Origin: Streptomyces sp. T12
Lineage (GTDB): Bacteria; Actinomycetota; Actinomycetes; Streptomycetales; Streptomycetaceae
NCBI RefSeq assembly: GCF_028736035.1
Contig: NZ_CP117866.1
Location: 4,154,001-4,218,000, forward strand
DNA length: 64,000 nucleotides
Reading direction: 5' to 3'
Part shown: positions 46,966-56,006 of the stretch, piece by piece
How the letters are laid out: each line of letters starts with the position of its first letter
Numbering within the stretch: the first letter of the stretch is position 1
Position numbers and translations under genes: made by a program
Notes under the pieces: generated by a model
Seen by the model: only the letters and a program-made list of their open reading frames with translations
What the model was told of the DNA's origin: nothing
Database searches by the model: none

Positions 46966-47210
46966 ACCGACGCCTGCGAGGTGAGCTGTCGGGTTCGGGC
47001 CGGTTGAGTTGCCCGGCCGCGCACGTTCGCCTTTCGGCTCGCGTTGCGCGGCTTCACCCCAAGCCGACTCCGGCCGTGCGGCCCCGAAGGGCCTCAACTG
47101 CCGGACCCGGCACTTACCTTGGGTCCCCCGCTCCTGCCTACGGCGCTTTACGCGACGACTGTTCCCGTACGGCCGCTGGCAGGATTCGGCGTTGCGGCAG
47201 CCGGGGCTCG
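46966..47210 (-). ncRNA. ydaO/yuaA-type c-di-AMP riboswitch
   Basis: Read on the minus strand, the leader carries the expected order of conserved pieces: CGCCGAATCCTGCCA (about 47179-47195), GGCAGGAGCGGGGGACCCA, TTGGGGTGAAGCCGCGCAA, and a final CCGAACCCGACAGCTCACCTCGCAGGCGTC near 46969-46998. These match the ydaO class, found ahead of wall hydrolase genes in actinobacteria. The expression platform lies between the last conserved block and the ATG at 46951. Confidence 0.93.
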
Positions 47211-47360
47211 TGGTGACGAGCGGTCATGACCGTAGCCACGCGATTCGCGGAATTTCAAAGACGATCAGGGCTTCTGAGATCTATCTCTCAGTACATTCAA
47301 AACGGACATTCAGCGCGAACCATGACGCGAACTGTCGCTGTTTTTCGCCCTGTTCGCCCC

Positions 47361-48404
47361 CTATTTGGTGGGGACTTCCAGGGTCTGACCGGGGAAGATG
47401 TGGTTCGCGTCAGTACCGATGGCCTGCTTGTTCGCGTCGTACAGCGCGGACCATCCGCCGTCGAGGCCAAGGGAGTCGGCGATGGAGGCGAGAGTGTCGC
47501 CGGCGCGGACGGTGTACGAGGCATGGCGACCGGAGGACTTGGCGGCGGCTTCGCTCGCCCCGCTCTCGTCGGCACTGGGTCCGCGATGACGTCCCGAGCC
47601 GACTGTCCCGGAGTCGATGGCCCCGGTGTCGACGAGGCTCCGGGAGCCCTCTCCTTGCTCTGATTTGTCCAGATTGTCGCTCTTGGGCGTCTCCACGGGC
47701 GAGCCGTCGGGCGACTGCGGGGCACTCGCATCGGCGGGCGCATCGGACTTCGAGGAGTTGTCCGCCGAAGAGGACGAAGAGTGCGAAGAGGAAGAAGGAG
47801 AGGAATTCTTGGACGAGTCGGAAGAATCGGACGAAGCGTCGGGAGAGCCGCTCGACGGGTTCGAGGAATCCGAGGAGTCGCCGGAGGAGTTCGCCGAATC
47901 CGACGAGTCCGATGAACTCGACGAACTCGATGAACTCGACGAGTTAAGCGAATCGAGCAATCCGGACGATCCAGACACTTCGGAGGGTGAGCCCTCGTCG
48001 ACGCCGGTGTCGAGGTCGACCGAACCGGACTCCTTGGTGAGCCCACTGAGCAGTCCGCAGGTACGCCAGGCGCCGACACCCTGGTCGGCGAGGATGTCCT
48101 GGGCCACGGCGATCTGCTGGGAACGGCTCGCCAGGTCGGGGCTGGAGGCGTAGTCGAGGCCGCCGTACTTCTCCCAGTCGTCCTGGGTCAGTTGCAGTCC
48201 GCCGTAGCGCCCGTTGCCCTCGTCGGCGCTCCAGGAGCCGCCGGTCTCGCAGTCGGCCACCTTGTCCCACACGTTGCCCTCGGCCGCACTCGCGCCGGTG
48301 GCGCCGAGGAGCGGGATGGCGATGGCGGACCCGGTCACTCCGGCCGCGACGAGGAGCGCCGGAGCCTGACGGGGGCGACGGTGACGACCGTTCCCGGAGA
48401 GCAT
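47361..48404 (-). CDS. Secreted Rpf-like transglycosylase with Ser-rich linker and LysM
   Basis: The 347-residue protein has a signal peptide (1-41), an Rpf-type domain (about 42-115; VADCETGGSWSADEGNGRYGGLQLT, catalytic Glu in CETGG), then a 170-residue linker made mostly of Ser, Asp, Asn and Pro (about 135-265) and a LysM domain at the end (about 295-347; SYTVRAGDTLASIADSLGLDGG). It pairs with the rpfA-like gene and resembles the Swl-type hydrolases of Streptomyces. No riboswitch-like leader is visible in the 210 bp upstream. Confidence 0.92.
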   Translation of the reverse strand: MLSGNGRHRRPRQAPALLVAAGVTGSAIAIPLLGATGASAAEGNVWDKVADCETGGSWSADEGNGRYGGLQLTQDDWEKYGGLDYASSPDLASRSQQIAVAQDILADQGVGAWRTCGLLSGLTKESGSVDLDTGVDEGSPSEVSGSSGLLDSLNSSSSSSSSSSSDSSDSANSSGDSSDSSNPSSGSPDASSDSSDSSKNSSPSSSSHSSSSSADNSSKSDAPADASAPQSPDGSPVETPKSDNLDKSEQGEGSRSLVDTGAIDSGTVGSGRHRGPSADESGASEAAAKSSGRHASYTVRAGDTLASIADSLGLDGGWSALYDANKQAIGTDANHIFPGQTLEVPTK

Positions 48405-48614
48405 GCAGGGGGCCTTTCGCGAGACAGCAGGGACCGGCGCGGCGGGTGAAGCCGGGTGATGCGGGGGGCCGCGCTGATCCGTGAACGTATAGGCAGGCGA
48501 TCACTTGTCACAAGTTAATGCCGCGTAGATCACGTGAAGATCACAGACTTGAGGGTCTCTCATCTTCAGGTGTGCGAAGGCGCTGTACGGGGTACATGCA
48601 GCGCTTCGTTCCGG

Positions 48615-49925
48615 TCAGTAACCGGACGGGTGTGAACTGCGATTGCTCGCGCCCGGCGTGAACTCGACGGGCAGCGTGCGCAGTCCTCGCATGATGAGGC
48701 CGCCCCGCCACCGCAACTCGGTTGGATCCACCGCGAGTTCCAGGTCCGGCAGGCGGGTGAGGAGCGTGGCGAGGGCGGTCTGGCCCTCCAGGCGGGCGAG
48801 CGGGGCGCCGAGGCAGTAGTGGATGCCGTGGCCGTAGCCGAGGTGCTGGTTGTCGCGGCGGCCGAGGTCGAGGACGTCGGGGTCCGCGAACCGCTCCGGG
48901 TCACGGTCGGCGGCGGCCAGGACGACGAGGACAGGATCGCCGAGTGCGATGTGCTGCCCGCCGATGGTGAGGGGTTCGGTGGCGAAGCGCCAGGTGGCGA
49001 GTTCGACGGGGCCGTCGTAACGCAGGAGCTCCTCGATGCCGGTGGCGAGGAGGGCGGTTTCGCCGCGGGTGAGGGAGGTCTGCAGGCGGGCGCGCTGCTC
49101 GGGGTGGGTGAGCAGGGCGAAGGTGCCGTTGCCGATGAGGTTGACGGTCGTCTCGAAGCCGGCGAACAGCAGGATGAAGGCCATCGCCGCGGCCTCGTTC
49201 TCGGTGAGGTGCTCGCCGTGGTCGGAGGCGCGGATGAGGCCGGAGATGAGGTCCTCGCCGGGGGTGGGGGTGTCGGGGAGTGCCTCGCGCTTGCGGTGGA
49301 TGAGGTCGGCGAGATAGCCGCGCATCTTCTTCACGGACCGCGCGACACCGCCCCGGGGCCCGCCTTGATGCCGGATCATCATGCCCGCCCAGTCCCGGAA
49401 GTCGTCCTGGTCCTCGCGGGGGACGCCGAGCAGGTCGCAGATGGCGTAGATGGGGAGCGGGAAGGCGAACTCGTGGATGAGGTCGGCGCTGCCGTTCTGC
49501 GCGAACTGGTCGATGAGGTGGTCCGTGAGCTCCTGCACCCGGGGAGCGAACTCGGCGACGCGGCGAGGGGTGAAGGCCTTGGAGACGAGCCTGCGCAGGC
49601 GGGTGTGATCGGGCGGGTCGATGTTCAGCAGGTGCGTCATCAACTCGGCCTTGCGCTCACCCGGGATGCCGGTCTTGCCCTTGGCGTGGGCGGGCTCGTC
49701 GTGGTGGGCCGGGTTCTTGGAGAGGCGGGCGTCGGCGAGGGCCTGCTTGGCGTCGGTGTAGCGGGTGACCAGCCAGGCCTCCACGCCGCTGGGCAGGCGC
49801 GTCCTGTGCACGGGGGCGTGTTCGCGGAGCCAGGCGTAGGCGGGGTAGGGGTTGGTGGCGAACTCCCAGCTGAAGAGGTCGGGGGCCGCGGGAGTGGTGC
49901 TGGTGGGGGTGGGCTGGTCAGTCAC
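48615..49925 (-). CDS. Cytochrome P450 (CYP107-like)
   Basis: The 436-residue P450 has the I-helix FAGFETTVNLIGNG (about 248-260, with acidic/Thr proton relay), ExxR in EELLRYDGP and the heme loop LGYGHGIHYCLGAPLARLE with Cys about 363. The usual Phe of FxxGxHxC is Tyr here. It starts GTG, overlapping the STAND protein stop by 4 bp (GTGA), so the two are co-translated. By order it matches CYP107P1 (SCO3099). Ferredoxin partners are not in the window and the substrate is unknown. Confidence 0.93.
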   Translation of the reverse strand: MTDQPTPTSTTPAAPDLFSWEFATNPYPAYAWLREHAPVHRTRLPSGVEAWLVTRYTDAKQALADARLSKNPAHHDEPAHAKGKTGIPGERKAELMTHLLNIDPPDHTRLRRLVSKAFTPRRVAEFAPRVQELTDHLIDQFAQNGSADLIHEFAFPLPIYAICDLLGVPREDQDDFRDWAGMMIRHQGGPRGGVARSVKKMRGYLADLIHRKREALPDTPTPGEDLISGLIRASDHGEHLTENEAAAMAFILLFAGFETTVNLIGNGTFALLTHPEQRARLQTSLTRGETALLATGIEELLRYDGPVELATWRFATEPLTIGGQHIALGDPVLVVLAAADRDPERFADPDVLDLGRRDNQHLGYGHGIHYCLGAPLARLEGQTALATLLTRLPDLELAVDPTELRWRGGLIMRGLRTLPVEFTPGASNRSSHPSGY

Positions 49926-52282
49926 TCCTTGACGGTATCCGGAGCCGGGGTGGGAGTGCGGTGGGGTGGTGGAGCGAGGGTTTCGGGGATTCCCGTGGGG
50001 TTCGCGTCAGCGGCTTTGCGCAGCCATTCCTCGGCTTCCTCATGCTTGCCCTGCTTTCGCAGCAGGTCTCCGATGCACTGCTCGGCGTCCAGGGCACCGC
50101 CTTCCTGGGCCCGGCGATAGATCCTCATCGCCTCGTCGAGCAGGCCCTCGTGCTCCAACAGCTTGCCGAGGTTGCGCAACGAGGATGGATCTCCACTCAG
50201 TGCAGCCTGCCGGAGAAGGGCGCCCACCTCGGGGTCGTCGGGCCCGACCTGCCACGAGAGATAGACGGCGAGTTCACCTGCAGAGCGGGGGTCGCCCCAT
50301 TCGGTGCCGTAACGAAGCCACATCTCCGCCTCGGGATCCCTCCAAGTACTGAGGATCGTGCCCAGGCTGGCGGCAACCTCACGACGGCCCAGAGCCGCGG
50401 CTCTGCGGTACCAGCGGAGCGCCTCGTCCTCACGCCCGTCCCCCACGACCATGTCGCCCAGCTCATGCGCCGCGGCCGCCTCACCGGCTTCCGCCGCAGT
50501 GCGCAGCCAGTGCTCGGCCCGGTCCCGCAACAGGCTGCCCAGCCGCGCCGCGGCCTTCGCGCTGCCCGCCTCAGCCGCCCGCTCCAGGTACGGGAGCGCG
50601 CTGCCCTCCTCCCCCCGGTCCCGCAGAATCTCCGCCAGTTCCACAGCTGCCCACGGATCTCCCGCCTCCGCCGCCAGCCGCAGCCACCCCTCACGCTCAC
50701 CGCCCTCGGTGCGCCGGGCGAACCCGAGCGCCACCGCGGTGTCCCCCGCCTCCACGCGGTCGTGCAACGCGGCGCGGGCCGCGTCGAGGACGGCGGCGAA
50801 GTCCAGCGCAGCGCCCGGCTCCCGGGCCGCGTCGAGCAGCGTCCACCACACCTCGTCCGGCACCGGTTCCAGATCGCCACCCGACCTCAGCGCCTCCGAG
50901 ACAAGCGCCCCGTACGCCCGCCAGGTGCCGTCCTCCTCGCCCGCCACGAGCAGCCCCGAAACGCCGAACATCGGCGCCGTCGCCCAGGCGAGAGCATCCT
51001 CGAACGACTCCCGCTCCTCCACCCTGTACAGCTCCTGGACCCTCCTGAGCAGCTCGACGGGGACCGCTCCCGTGACCCCGCACCGGGCCAGATCGACGGC
51101 CGCCCGGACGAGTAACTGCCCACGCGGGTGCTCCAGTTGGGTTCCCACCCGACGCCACTCGTCGAACAGGTGATGTCCGACGCCGAAGTACGAGGCCACG
51201 CCCTCCCGGCCGCTCCACATGTACGCCGGATACGCACGCCGATCGTCGAGCGCCGCCAGCCGCGCCAGCTCCGCCTCACTCCACTCGCGCCCGAGCTCCA
51301 CGGTGCGGGCCGCGGCGACGACCCGGTCGCCGGGGGCGGTCCCGGCCCGGCGCCGGTAGTACTCGTCGGGGCTCATCGTCGCGAGCACGACGGCACCAAG
51401 ATCGTTGATCCGCCCCAGGAGCCGCAGGTCCAGGCCGCCCGCGCCGAGATGGCCGGTCAGCTCGTCCAGCCACACGACGTATTTGCCGGGGCTGCCCTTC
51501 AGCGTGGCCGCCAGGGGCCGTAGGTCCTCGCCCGGGTCCGGGGCGTACAGGCGGTGCCCCTCCAACGACCGCACGCCATGCCATGCGGTGTACGACTTGC
51601 CCACGCACGGTTCGCCCAGGATCAGCACGAGGCTGTTGCCGGCGAGCTGGGTGCGCAGGTCCTCGTCGCGGTCGCGCGGGACGTACGGCGGCACGTCGGG
51701 CAGCCCGGGCACGGGCCGGGTCGGGCGTACGCCGAACTCCCTCGGCCCCACATCACCCACCGGCCGCCACTCCGCCGGGGCGGGAACGGTGCCGTAGTGG
51801 TTGTGCTGCACGCCGACGACGCGGTCGCGGAACGTGGAGTCGCGGAAGTCGATGTGGTCACCGGCGACGTGGGGGGTGATGCCACCGATCACCACAGGGT
51901 CGTTGCCCCCGGTCAAAGCGACGCCCATGACACCGTCCGCCACTACGGAACGGGGCCCGCCGGCCGTGACGCCGGAAGCGGTGCTGGTCGGAGGGGGTGC
52001 GGGGGTGGCGTGCTCGGCTGCGATCGCCTTGAGGTCGGAGAACTCCTGGGGATGGTTTCTGCGCAGGACCGACAGCAACCCGACCCAGTCGCGGGCGTCC
52101 GCACTGTCCATGGAAGCGATTCCGGCTGTCCGGATCCAGAGGTCCACCGCCCCTGGAATGCTCGACCGCATCAGCGGATCCAGGACCCGCTGCGATGTGC
52201 CCCGCGAGTCGATCATGGCGCGCATCAGCGCGTCCCTCAGCTCCTCCAACTCCGTTGCCACACCGGCCCCCGCTCCTCGCAC
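49922..52282 (-). CDS. STAND-like P-loop ATPase with effector-associated N-terminus and Sel1/TPR-type repeats
   Basis: The 786 residues begin with an all-helical domain (about 10-92; ELEELRDALMRAMIDSRGTSQRVLDPLMRSS) like effector-associated domains. A linker with DHIDFRDSTFRDRVVGVQ follows. The P-loop NTPase core has Walker A GEPCVGKS (223-230) and Walker B VVWLDE (269-274). C-terminal TPR/Sel1-like repeats (about 520-760; WLRLAAEAGDPWAAVELAEILRDRGEEGSALPYLERAA, repeated) resemble the sensor of NLR/STAND proteins. The likely role is signal-driven ATPase switching, perhaps in defence or development. The partner is the P450, 4-bp overlapped downstream. Two starts, GTG 52282 and GTG 52261, are possible. 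Confidence 0.8.
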   Translation of the reverse strand: MRGAGAGVATELEELRDALMRAMIDSRGTSQRVLDPLMRSSIPGAVDLWIRTAGIASMDSADARDWVGLLSVLRRNHPQEFSDLKAIAAEHATPAPPPTSTASGVTAGGPRSVVADGVMGVALTGGNDPVVIGGITPHVAGDHIDFRDSTFRDRVVGVQHNHYGTVPAPAEWRPVGDVGPREFGVRPTRPVPGLPDVPPYVPRDRDEDLRTQLAGNSLVLILGEPCVGKSYTAWHGVRSLEGHRLYAPDPGEDLRPLAATLKGSPGKYVVWLDELTGHLGAGGLDLRLLGRINDLGAVVLATMSPDEYYRRRAGTAPGDRVVAAARTVELGREWSEAELARLAALDDRRAYPAYMWSGREGVASYFGVGHHLFDEWRRVGTQLEHPRGQLLVRAAVDLARCGVTGAVPVELLRRVQELYRVEERESFEDALAWATAPMFGVSGLLVAGEEDGTWRAYGALVSEALRSGGDLEPVPDEVWWTLLDAAREPGAALDFAAVLDAARAALHDRVEAGDTAVALGFARRTEGGEREGWLRLAAEAGDPWAAVELAEILRDRGEEGSALPYLERAAEAGSAKAAARLGSLLRDRAEHWLRTAAEAGEAAAAHELGDMVVGDGREDEALRWYRRAAALGRREVAASLGTILSTWRDPEAEMWLRYGTEWGDPRSAGELAVYLSWQVGPDDPEVGALLRQAALSGDPSSLRNLGKLLEHEGLLDEAMRIYRRAQEGGALDAEQCIGDLLRKQGKHEEAEEWLRKAADANPTGIPETLAPPPHRTPTPAPDTVKE

Positions 52283-52303
52283 CCACCCGTTGCGCCAACG
52301 GTA

Positions 52304-53281
52304 CTAAGGGGACACCCCCTCAGCAGCCCGCACGGCATCCCGGTAGGCCCGCGCGGCAACCCGCAGGGCCGCCTCCGGATCCACCCCGGCCGCCTCCGCC
52401 CGCACCGCCATCGCGAGCAGCTCGTACCCGATGCCCTCCCCCGACGGCAGCGGCACCTCCAGCCCCGCCGTACGCACCCGCGACGCCAGCTTCGCCGCGA
52501 GGGCGAGGCCCGGCTGGCCCAGGGGTATGCCCTCGGTCACCGACTCCCGCTGCTTCTCGACGGCCTTCGTGCGCAGCCAGTGCTCCTTGACCTCCTCGGG
52601 GGTCGTCGCCGTCTCGTCGCCGAAGACGTGCGGGTGGCGGTGGATGAGCTTGGTGACGATGCCGCCGGCCACGTCGTCGATGGAGAAGGGGGACTCCGGG
52701 TCCTCCTCGGCGATGCGCGCGTGGAAGACGACCTGCAGCAGTACGTCGCCCAGCTCCTCGCGGAGCTCGTCGCGGTCTCCGTCCTCGATCGCCTCGACGA
52801 GTTCGTACGCCTCCTCGATGCCGTACTTGGCCAGGCCCTTGTGGGTCTGCTGGGAGGACCACGGGCACTCGGCGCGGATGCGGTCCATGACCTGGACGAG
52901 GTCGAGGAGGCGGGCGCCCGGGAGGTCGTAGGAGGCGGGGAGCAGCTCCAGCTCCGGCATCTGGATGCGGCCGCTGCCCGCCAGGCGGGCCAGCCCGTCC
53001 GTCAGGGCCGGCTCGCCCTCACCCGTGGCCACGACCACGACCGTGCGGCCGCCGGCGCACGCGTCGATCAGTTCCTCGGCGGTCGGGGCGGCCTCGTCGA
53101 CCGCTATCCGGGCCTCACGCAGATACGGCAGCAGCGGATGCGCGCCGTCCGCGCACAGCACGCGGTCGGCGCCGTGCAGCGCCTGCCACGCCGGCCAGGA
53201 CAGCAGGCCGGGCGCAACGCGGTGGCTGGTGGTGAGCAGGACGATGCGGCCGGGGGCGGCTTCGGGACTGGTTGCGTTCAC
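52304..53281 (-). CDS. mazG: Nucleoside triphosphate pyrophosphohydrolase MazG
   Basis: MazG hydrolyses NTPs, including oxidised or deaminated ones, to NMP and pyrophosphate. The 325 residues have an N-terminal half like a degenerate tetrapyrrole methylase (1-110) and a MazG domain (about 120-290). The latter has the EExxE-type metal site (YGIEEAYELVEAIEDGDRDELREELGDVLLQVVFHARIAEE) and the second helix bundle DPESPFSIDDVAGGIVTKLIHRHPHVFGDE. The GTG start at 53281 opens VNATSP. GTG 53308 is an alternative. It is not coupled to the next gene. Confidence 0.92.
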   Translation of the reverse strand: MNATSPEAAPGRIVLLTTSHRVAPGLLSWPAWQALHGADRVLCADGAHPLLPYLREARIAVDEAAPTAEELIDACAGGRTVVVVATGEGEPALTDGLARLAGSGRIQMPELELLPASYDLPGARLLDLVQVMDRIRAECPWSSQQTHKGLAKYGIEEAYELVEAIEDGDRDELREELGDVLLQVVFHARIAEEDPESPFSIDDVAGGIVTKLIHRHPHVFGDETATTPEEVKEHWLRTKAVEKQRESVTEGIPLGQPGLALAAKLASRVRTAGLEVPLPSGEGIGYELLAMAVRAEAAGVDPEAALRVAARAYRDAVRAAEGVSP

Positions 53282-53380
53282 GATCCGAACGTAACCCAAG
53301 CCACGCACAACCCCCTGAGTTATCCACAGGCCGGGCGGCCCCGCCGTTTTCCACAGGGGGCGGGCGGCCGCGCCGTACCG

Positions 53381-54025
53381 TTACGCCGTCTGCGGCGTCC
53401 CCGCCGCCGTCACCTCGCGTACCCACGGCGTCTTCGCGTCGACCCGGCTGCTCTTCTGGACGTCCCAGGTGCCGTAGCGCGGGTTGAGGTCGATGTCGAG
53501 CTTCTTGGACGCCTCGGCCAGGGCGTTCCAGAAGGCCGGCTTGCCGGTGTCGGTGCCGAGGGCGGCGGCGAGTTTCTGGGCCTCGAGCTGGAGGCGGAGG
53601 TTCTCGTCGAGGCGCTCGGGGGCGATGCCGTACTGCTGGAGCCACGCCGTTTCCAGCGCCTTGGCGCCGCCGACCTGCTCTTCCAGCTCGGAGCGCATCT
53701 TCTGGAGCTCCTTGCGGGTGACGGTCACGCCCGCGTCCCGCGCGGCGCGGTGCAGCACCTGGTCGAGGACGAGGTTGTGCAGGACGTCGCGCGGGAGGGT
53801 GCCCGACTTGGCGATGACCTGCGCGTACTGGGCGTCGTCCGACACGGCCGCGCGCTGTGCCGCACGCACCTCGCCCACCCGGTTCTCCAGCTGGGCGACG
53901 GTGATCCGCTGGCCGCCGACGACGGCCGCCGCGCCGGGATGCGCGTCGTTTCCGCAGGCGGTGAGCAAAGGCGCCGCGGCGATCACGGCGGAGAGCAGGA
54001 GCGCGGTGCGACGGCGGCGGTGCAA
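53381..54025 (-). CDS. SurA-like N-terminal domain lipoprotein
   Basis: The 214-residue secreted chaperone-like protein has a lipoprotein signal (LHRRRRTALLLSAVIAAAPLLTAC, Cys about 24) and then a SurA_N helical domain (about 37-160; VVGGQRITVAQLENRVGEVRAAQRAAVSDDAQYAQVI). It has no PPIase domain. It starts with the rare TTG at 54025, with GGAGG 5 nt upstream, an unusual start that the ribosome site decides. It is likely to help fold secreted proteins outside the membrane. Gene order matches SCO3101 by memory. Confidence 0.85.
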   Translation of the reverse strand: MHRRRRTALLLSAVIAAAPLLTACGNDAHPGAAAVVGGQRITVAQLENRVGEVRAAQRAAVSDDAQYAQVIAKSGTLPRDVLHNLVLDQVLHRAARDAGVTVTRKELQKMRSELEEQVGGAKALETAWLQQYGIAPERLDENLRLQLEAQKLAAALGTDTGKPAFWNALAEASKKLDIDLNPRYGTWDVQKSSRVDAKTPWVREVTAAGTPQTA

Positions 54026-54149
54026 GGAAACCTCCCGAGGAGATTGTGCGACGGTGCACAAAGTCTTGCGGTGATCGATGGTAGGCAGTCGGCAAGCTCT
54101 GGCCAACCCATTCGACCAACGATTCACCAGGACTTCGGGCACCGACGCC

Positions 54150-54420
54150 TCCCCCGCACGACCCGCACAGCCCACAGCGCGTACCAGAGGAAGTAGATCG
54201 GGCTGCCGGCCTTCATGCCGAGCGCCGAGGGAGGCGGCCGTGGAGGCGGTGAGGTTGGGCTGGGAGCAGCCGCGGTTCCCGCCGCCGACGTAGACGGCGG
54301 CGGCGCCGTAGAAGCCGTTGGTGCGCCAGGCCTTCATCGCGGAGAGGGAGGGTGCGGCGCAGGTGTCGAAGGCACGGCCGGTGTACGTCCGCTGCGCCGG
54401 CCATTTTGTGACGCCCGCGG
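54150..54420 (-). pseudogene. Truncated and frameshifted DUF1906 (glycoside-hydrolase-like) remnant
   Basis: On the minus strand the open segment reads TYTGRAFDTCAAPSLSAMKAWR, then VYVGGGNRGCSQPNLTASTA, which matches the start of DUF1906/Rv2525c-like domains. The homology then shifts frame into GMKAGSPIYFLW near 54190-54230 (the family's next block) and stops. There is no signal peptide or start codon and the rest of the domain is missing. I read it as a decayed gene trapped between the kinase and the SurA-like gene. It fills most of the 54026-54470 gap. Confidence 0.6.
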
Positions 54421-54470
54421 GACGGTGTTTCCCGAACCCAGGACGGGGATCCCTCAACCCCCGGCAAAAA

Positions 54471-56006
54471 CTAGCCGCGCACCTGCCCCAGCCACTGCAG
54501 GGTCCGCCGTACCTCCCCCGCGAGCGGGTGGCCGGGGCCGTGCAGCCGTTCCACGTCGAGCAGCAGGCGGCCCAGGGTGTCGTGGGCGGCGGGGCGGTCG
54601 CCGAGGGCGAGCAGGAGGTGGCCGATGCGGCGGCGCACGTCGTGGGCGAGCTGGGGGTCGCCGGAGACGTACTGGTTCTCGTAGTACGGCAGCAGCGCGC
54701 GGTACTCGGCGAGCGCGGCCGCCGGTTCGCCGAGCTGTTCCAGGCAGTGGGCGACGTCGTAGCGGAAGCGCAGGGACTGCGGGTCGGCCTGGCCGGCCTC
54801 GGCGGCGCGTTCGTCGGCGAGGCGGCGCAGCTCGGGCAGCGCGCGCCGGTACTGGCCGTCGTCCATGAGGGTGGCCGCGTACTGCTTGCGCAGGGTGCGG
54901 ACCACCGGGGAGTGCTCGCCGTGCTGTTCGGCGGCGGCGGGCAGGATCGCGCCGAGGATGTCGACGGCCTGGGTGATACGGCCCTCGCCGAGGAGGCGCT
55001 TGACCTCGTCAACGGCGCGCGCGACGTCCGGTTTCTCGGTGGCGGGCGCGGCCGGTGTGACGGGGGCGGGCTGGGGCGCGGGGGTGCGGGCGCGATCCGG
55101 CCAGGGGGCGTGCGGGCGCAGGAAGGGGCGGGTGGGGTCGAGGGGCGAGCCGGTGGGTGTCCCGCGCGCGGGCAGGAGCGGCTCCAGGTCCTCGTACACC
55201 TCCTGCGCGGAGGCGGGGCGGTGCTGCGGGTCCTTGGCGAGCAGGCGCAGGACCAGGGCTTCGAGTGCCTCGGGGACCTCGGGGCGGATACGGCGCACGG
55301 GCAGCGGCGGCTCGTACAGGTGCCGGTGCAGCACGCCGAGTGCCGTCGAGCCGGAGAACGGCACGTCGCCGCTGAGGAGTTCGTGCAGGAGTACGCCGAG
55401 TGCGTACAGGTCGGTGTACGGGCCGACCGCGCCGCCCATCGCCTGCTCGGGGGCCATGTAGGCGGGTGAGCCGATGGGGGTGCCGGTGTGGGTGAGGCGG
55501 GTGGTGTCGGCGTCCATGACGGAGGCGACGCCGAGGTCGAGGACGGTGACCGTGCCGTCCTGCTTCACCATCACGTTGCGCGGCTTGAGGTCGCGGTGGA
55601 CGATCGGCACGGCGTGCACGGCGCTCAGTACGGCGCACAGTTGCGCGGCGACCGCGACCGCCCACTGCCAGGGGTACGGGTTGCGCTCGGCGAGGTGGTC
55701 GGAGAGGTCGGCGCCGTCGACGTACTGCATGACGAGGAACAGCTCCTCGCCCTCGCTGCCCGCGTCGTGCACGGTGACGAGCCCGGGGTGGTCGACCTGC
55801 GCGGTCACCCGGCACTCGCGCACGAACCGGCGGCGCAGTTCGTCCGCCTCCTGCCCGGCCACCTTGTCGGGGCGCAGCAGCTTCACCGCCACACGCCGGT
55901 CGAGCCGCTGGTCGTACGCCGTCCATACCTGTCCCATGCCGCCCTGCCCGATGAGCGTGGACAGTTCATAGCGGCCTGCGACGACACGTCCTGTCGCCAC
56001 GGTCAC
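54471..56006 (-). CDS. Serine/threonine protein kinase with C-terminal TPR-like region
   Basis: The 511-residue protein is a Hanks-type kinase (about 10-270). The glycine loop is GQGGMGQVW, VAVKLL carries the ATP Lys, the catalytic loop is HRDLKPRNVM, the metal loop is DLGVAS (DLG, not DFG), and GTPIGSPAYMAPEQ is the activation end. A Pro/Ala linker and helical repeats (about 320-500) replace the usual PASTA domains, and there is no membrane helix. It starts GTG, overlapped 4 bp by the stop of the membrane protein gene upstream, so the two are likely partners. The cue is unknown. Confidence 0.92.
   Translation of the reverse strand: MTVATGRVVAGRYELSTLIGQGGMGQVWTAYDQRLDRRVAVKLLRPDKVAGQEADELRRRFVRECRVTAQVDHPGLVTVHDAGSEGEELFLVMQYVDGADLSDHLAERNPYPWQWAVAVAAQLCAVLSAVHAVPIVHRDLKPRNVMVKQDGTVTVLDLGVASVMDADTTRLTHTGTPIGSPAYMAPEQAMGGAVGPYTDLYALGVLLHELLSGDVPFSGSTALGVLHRHLYEPPLPVRRIRPEVPEALEALVLRLLAKDPQHRPASAQEVYEDLEPLLPARGTPTGSPLDPTRPFLRPHAPWPDRARTPAPQPAPVTPAAPATEKPDVARAVDEVKRLLGEGRITQAVDILGAILPAAAEQHGEHSPVVRTLRKQYAATLMDDGQYRRALPELRRLADERAAEAGQADPQSLRFRYDVAHCLEQLGEPAAALAEYRALLPYYENQYVSGDPQLAHDVRRRIGHLLLALGDRPAAHDTLGRLLLDVERLHGPGHPLAGEVRRTLQWLGQVRG

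Noticed and set aside
47617..48153. A very acidic frame on the plus strand (Glu/Asp/Ser repeats)
   Set aside because: It is the antisense of the Ser-rich linker of the Rpf/LysM protein. The minus frame has signal peptide and known domains.
48405..48560. A second ydaO riboswitch upstream of the longer Rpf/LysM gene
   Set aside because: None of the conserved ydaO blocks can be found in order; only GC-rich sequence is seen.
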